From assembly GCA_046350095.1 (NCBI GenBank), contig JAXMBA010000002.1, forward strand, positions 1,612,001-1,676,000: a DNA stretch of 64,000 nt. Reading direction: 5' to 3'. The stretch is from Urbifossiella sp046350095 (lineage in GTDB: Bacteria > Planctomycetota > Planctomycetia > Gemmatales > Gemmataceae). The notes under the pieces are model-generated. The model worked only from the letters and a program-made list of their open reading frames with translations. It did not search any database and had not been told where the DNA came from. Made by a program: the position numbers and the translations under genes. The number at the start of each line of letters is the position of its first letter. Position 1 is the first letter of the stretch. Positions 62,014-64,000 of the stretch are shown here, piece after piece.

Positions 62014-63993
62014 TTAGCTCTCGACCGTGGTCTTGACCGGCGCCTTCAGTGCGGCGCTGAGGAGCTTCTGCAGCTCGTTCCGCAGCGCGACCGGGTCGCC
62101 GCCGCGGAAGCGGAACTTGTTCCCGGTCACCGTCGTGAAGTACGGGTAGACGGCCTTGAACGACGGGCTCGGCGGGCCGTCGCCGGGCTGGCACATGGCC
62201 GTCCACGCCTTCGCCAGCACCGCCGGGTCGGCCCCCTCCACGGTCACCGTGAACCGCTTCGACAGCGGCCCGTTCGGCGGGGTGAGCGCGGCCTTCGGCT
62301 CGGGCAGCATGGCGCCGGTGGACTCCTCCAGGCCGCCGCCGCCGTAGTCGAACCCGACCTCGCCGTGCTGCGACAGGTCCAGGCCGGCCGTCTCGTCCTT
62401 CACCGACACGGTGAACCCGATCGTCTTGTCGATCACGAGCACGATCACGCCGGTGGCCACGAAGGCGTACACGGCCGAGATCAGCGACGCCTTGATCTGC
62501 CACATCAGCTGCGACGACATGTTGTAGGACACCACGCCGTCGGCGAAGTCCGTCTTGCCGGGGAACGCGCCCATCGGCATCTCGGCGCCCCACGACCACA
62601 GCGGCAGGCTCACGAAGATACCGGTCAGGATCGCCCCGATGAGCCCGCCGACGCCGTGGACGCCGAAGGCGTCGAGCGAGTCGTCGTAGCCCAGCACGCC
62701 CTTCACCAGCACCGCCCCGTAGCACGCGGCCCCAGCCACCAGGCCGATCACCAGCGCCCCGCCCGGCGCCACGAACCCGCTCGCCGGCGTGATGGCCACC
62801 AACCCGGCCACCATGCCCGACGCCAACCCCAGCGCCGTCGGCTTCCCCTTGAGCAGCCACTCGGTGAGCGTCCACGACAGGCCGGCGGCGGCGGCCGCGA
62901 TCTGCGTCACGGTGAAGGCCGACACCGCCTGCCCGTTGGCGAACAGGGCCGACCCGCCGTTGAACCCGAACCAACCGAACCACAACATGCCGGCGCCGAG
63001 CAGCGTCAGCACCATGCTGTTCGGGTGGAACGTCTGCTTGCCGTAGCCGAGGCGGCGGCGGAGGATCAGGACGGCGGCGAGGCCCGAGAACCCGGCGGCG
63101 ATGTGGACGACCGTGCCGCCAGCGAAGTCGATGGCGCCGTTGACGCCGAGGAGCCCCGCGGCCGGGAAGATCGTCGTTCCGTCGGCACCGTTGACCGGCA
63201 CCTTCGCGGCCGGCGACCAGTCGAACGACCACACCATGTGGGCGAGCGGGTCGTAGACGACCGTGGTCCACACGAGGGCGAAGACGAGGTACGCGCCGAA
63301 CTTGACGCGCTCGGCGAACGCCCCGGACACGAGCGCCACCGTGATGATGGCGAACATGCCCTGGAACATGGCGTGGATGTACAGCGGCAGGTTGGTGTTC
63401 GGGAAGGTGTTGAACCGGTTCCGCTCGGCCCGCGCCTTCGCCAGCTCCTCGCCGGACAGGTTCGGGTTCTCCTTGGCGAAGTCCCCCTCCGAGACCGGCA
63501 CCGTGCTGGTCCACTGCAAGCACACCAGCTCCTTGCTGAAGCCGATGACGCCGCCCTTGATCGGCTCGCCCTTGTCGTCGCTGCTGATCGATGTGGTGAT
63601 GAGCGGGGTGCCAAAGGCCAGGGCGTAGCCGACGACGACCCACTGTACGCCGACGAGCGAGAGCGCCACCATCGTGTGCATCATGGTACCGAGGACGTTC
63701 TTGCGGCGCGCCATGCCGCCGTAGAAGAGCGCCAGTCCCGGCAGCATGAGCATGACGAGCGCAGCCGAGACGAGCATCCAGGTGATGTCGGCCTGCTTGT
63801 GCGTCCCGGTGAGGAGGCCGTCGTTGATCTTCGTCTCAAGATCCCCAGCGGCCTTGGTCACGTCGGCGACCATCGCCGGCGTCTTGGCCGGGTCGGGGGC
63901 GTCCTTTTTGGCGGGCTCCTGGGCCAATCCGGCCGGCGCGAGCGCCAAACCGAGTACGACCGCCGTGAGGGCGGAGAGAGCGAGGCGCAACAC
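62014..63993 (-). CDS. amt: Ammonium transporter Amt with C-terminal extension
   Basis: A 659-residue ammonium channel. After a signal peptide (LALAPAGLAQ) and a short spacer, 11 helices of the Amt fold follow, with the pore-lining HI motif (DFAGGTVVHIAAG), GWFGFNGGSA, and SLDAFGVHGVGGLIGAI containing the second pore His. The C-terminal ~130 residues (from about EGADPAVLAKAW, ending KTTVES) form a soluble alpha/beta domain absent from simple Amt. The start GTG at 63993 is only 7 bp from the window edge, so the true start may be further right. Its role is ammonium uptake, gated by the adjacent PII protein. Confidence 0.93.
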   Translation of the reverse strand: MLRLALSALTAVVLGLALAPAGLAQEPAKKDAPDPAKTPAMVADVTKAAGDLETKINDGLLTGTHKQADITWMLVSAALVMLMLPGLALFYGGMARRKNVLGTMMHTMVALSLVGVQWVVVGYALAFGTPLITTSISSDDKGEPIKGGVIGFSKELVCLQWTSTVPVSEGDFAKENPNLSGEELAKARAERNRFNTFPNTNLPLYIHAMFQGMFAIITVALVSGAFAERVKFGAYLVFALVWTTVVYDPLAHMVWSFDWSPAAKVPVNGADGTTIFPAAGLLGVNGAIDFAGGTVVHIAAGFSGLAAVLILRRRLGYGKQTFHPNSMVLTLLGAGMLWFGWFGFNGGSALFANGQAVSAFTVTQIAAAAAGLSWTLTEWLLKGKPTALGLASGMVAGLVAITPASGFVAPGGALVIGLVAGAACYGAVLVKGVLGYDDSLDAFGVHGVGGLIGAILTGIFVSLPLWSWGAEMPMGAFPGKTDFADGVVSYNMSSQLMWQIKASLISAVYAFVATGVIVLVIDKTIGFTVSVKDETAGLDLSQHGEVGFDYGGGGLEESTGAMLPEPKAALTPPNGPLSKRFTVTVEGADPAVLAKAWTAMCQPGDGPPSPSFKAVYPYFTTVTGNKFRFRGGDPVALRNELQKLLSAALKAPVKTTVES

Positions 63994-64000
63994 AGGCGTC

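Overview
The window is very GC-rich chromosomal DNA whose gene content points to a planctomycete, most likely a member of the Gemmataceae. The evidence is Hanks-type kinases with a DWG motif, a DUF1559-like protein with a zinc ribbon, a BatA/VWA protein, an MlrC protein, Gln/Val-repeat secreted proteins and frequent GTG starts. I cannot name the species. No rRNA, tRNA, CRISPR array or transposase was seen.

Layout. 1-3.9 kb: the dnaG-rpoD pair on the minus strand (rpoD runs off the left edge), behind a near-consensus sigma-70 promoter. 4.2-6.2 kb: a small SHOCT-type membrane protein and clpX. 6.2-9.3 kb: a large serine/threonine kinase with a repeat-like C-terminal half. 9.3-21.2 kb: a type II secretion / type IV pilus-like cluster on the minus strand, in transcription order gspE, F, G, H, I, J, K, a fused PilM-PilN (GspL-like) gene and a PilO/GspM-like gene. 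A FlgI-like HEAT-repeat protein is divergent from gspE. 23.6-27.4 kb: smc, with a large palindrome inserted in the hinge coding sequence. 27.6-30.8 kb: a three-gene island of lower GC (ParB-like protein, PD-(D/E)XK-like nuclease, DNA methyltransferase) with overlapping genes, the best candidate here for an undescribed defence or modification system. 31.1-36.5 kb: acs, divergent N-carbamoylputrescine amidase, and a secreted GH2 hydrolase. 36.6-42.5 kb: secreted repeat proteins, a periplasmic methyltransferase, a DUF5655-like protein and a DUF1559-like protein. 42.7-50.7 kb: OPT transporter, TolC-like lipoprotein, two MFS transporters and a membrane dipeptidase. 50.7-54.8 kb: a probable pseudokinase, a TerB-like protein, aroA and truA. 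54.8-58.6 kb: a small membrane protein, asd, an MlrC protein and an RraA-like protein. 58.6-64 kb: a secreted coiled-coil protein, a BatA/VWA protein, glnB and amt.

A second theme is the spacers. Many intergenic gaps, whether tandem, divergent or convergent, hold a long perfect or near-perfect inverted repeat, often built from 7-9 nt words such as AATGACG, CACTGAC or TTGGTAG. Some supply start codons (acs, the amidase) or the stop and last codons (truA), and a GC-rich relative sits inside smc. Very long antisense reading frames are abundant because of the GC bias and were discarded.
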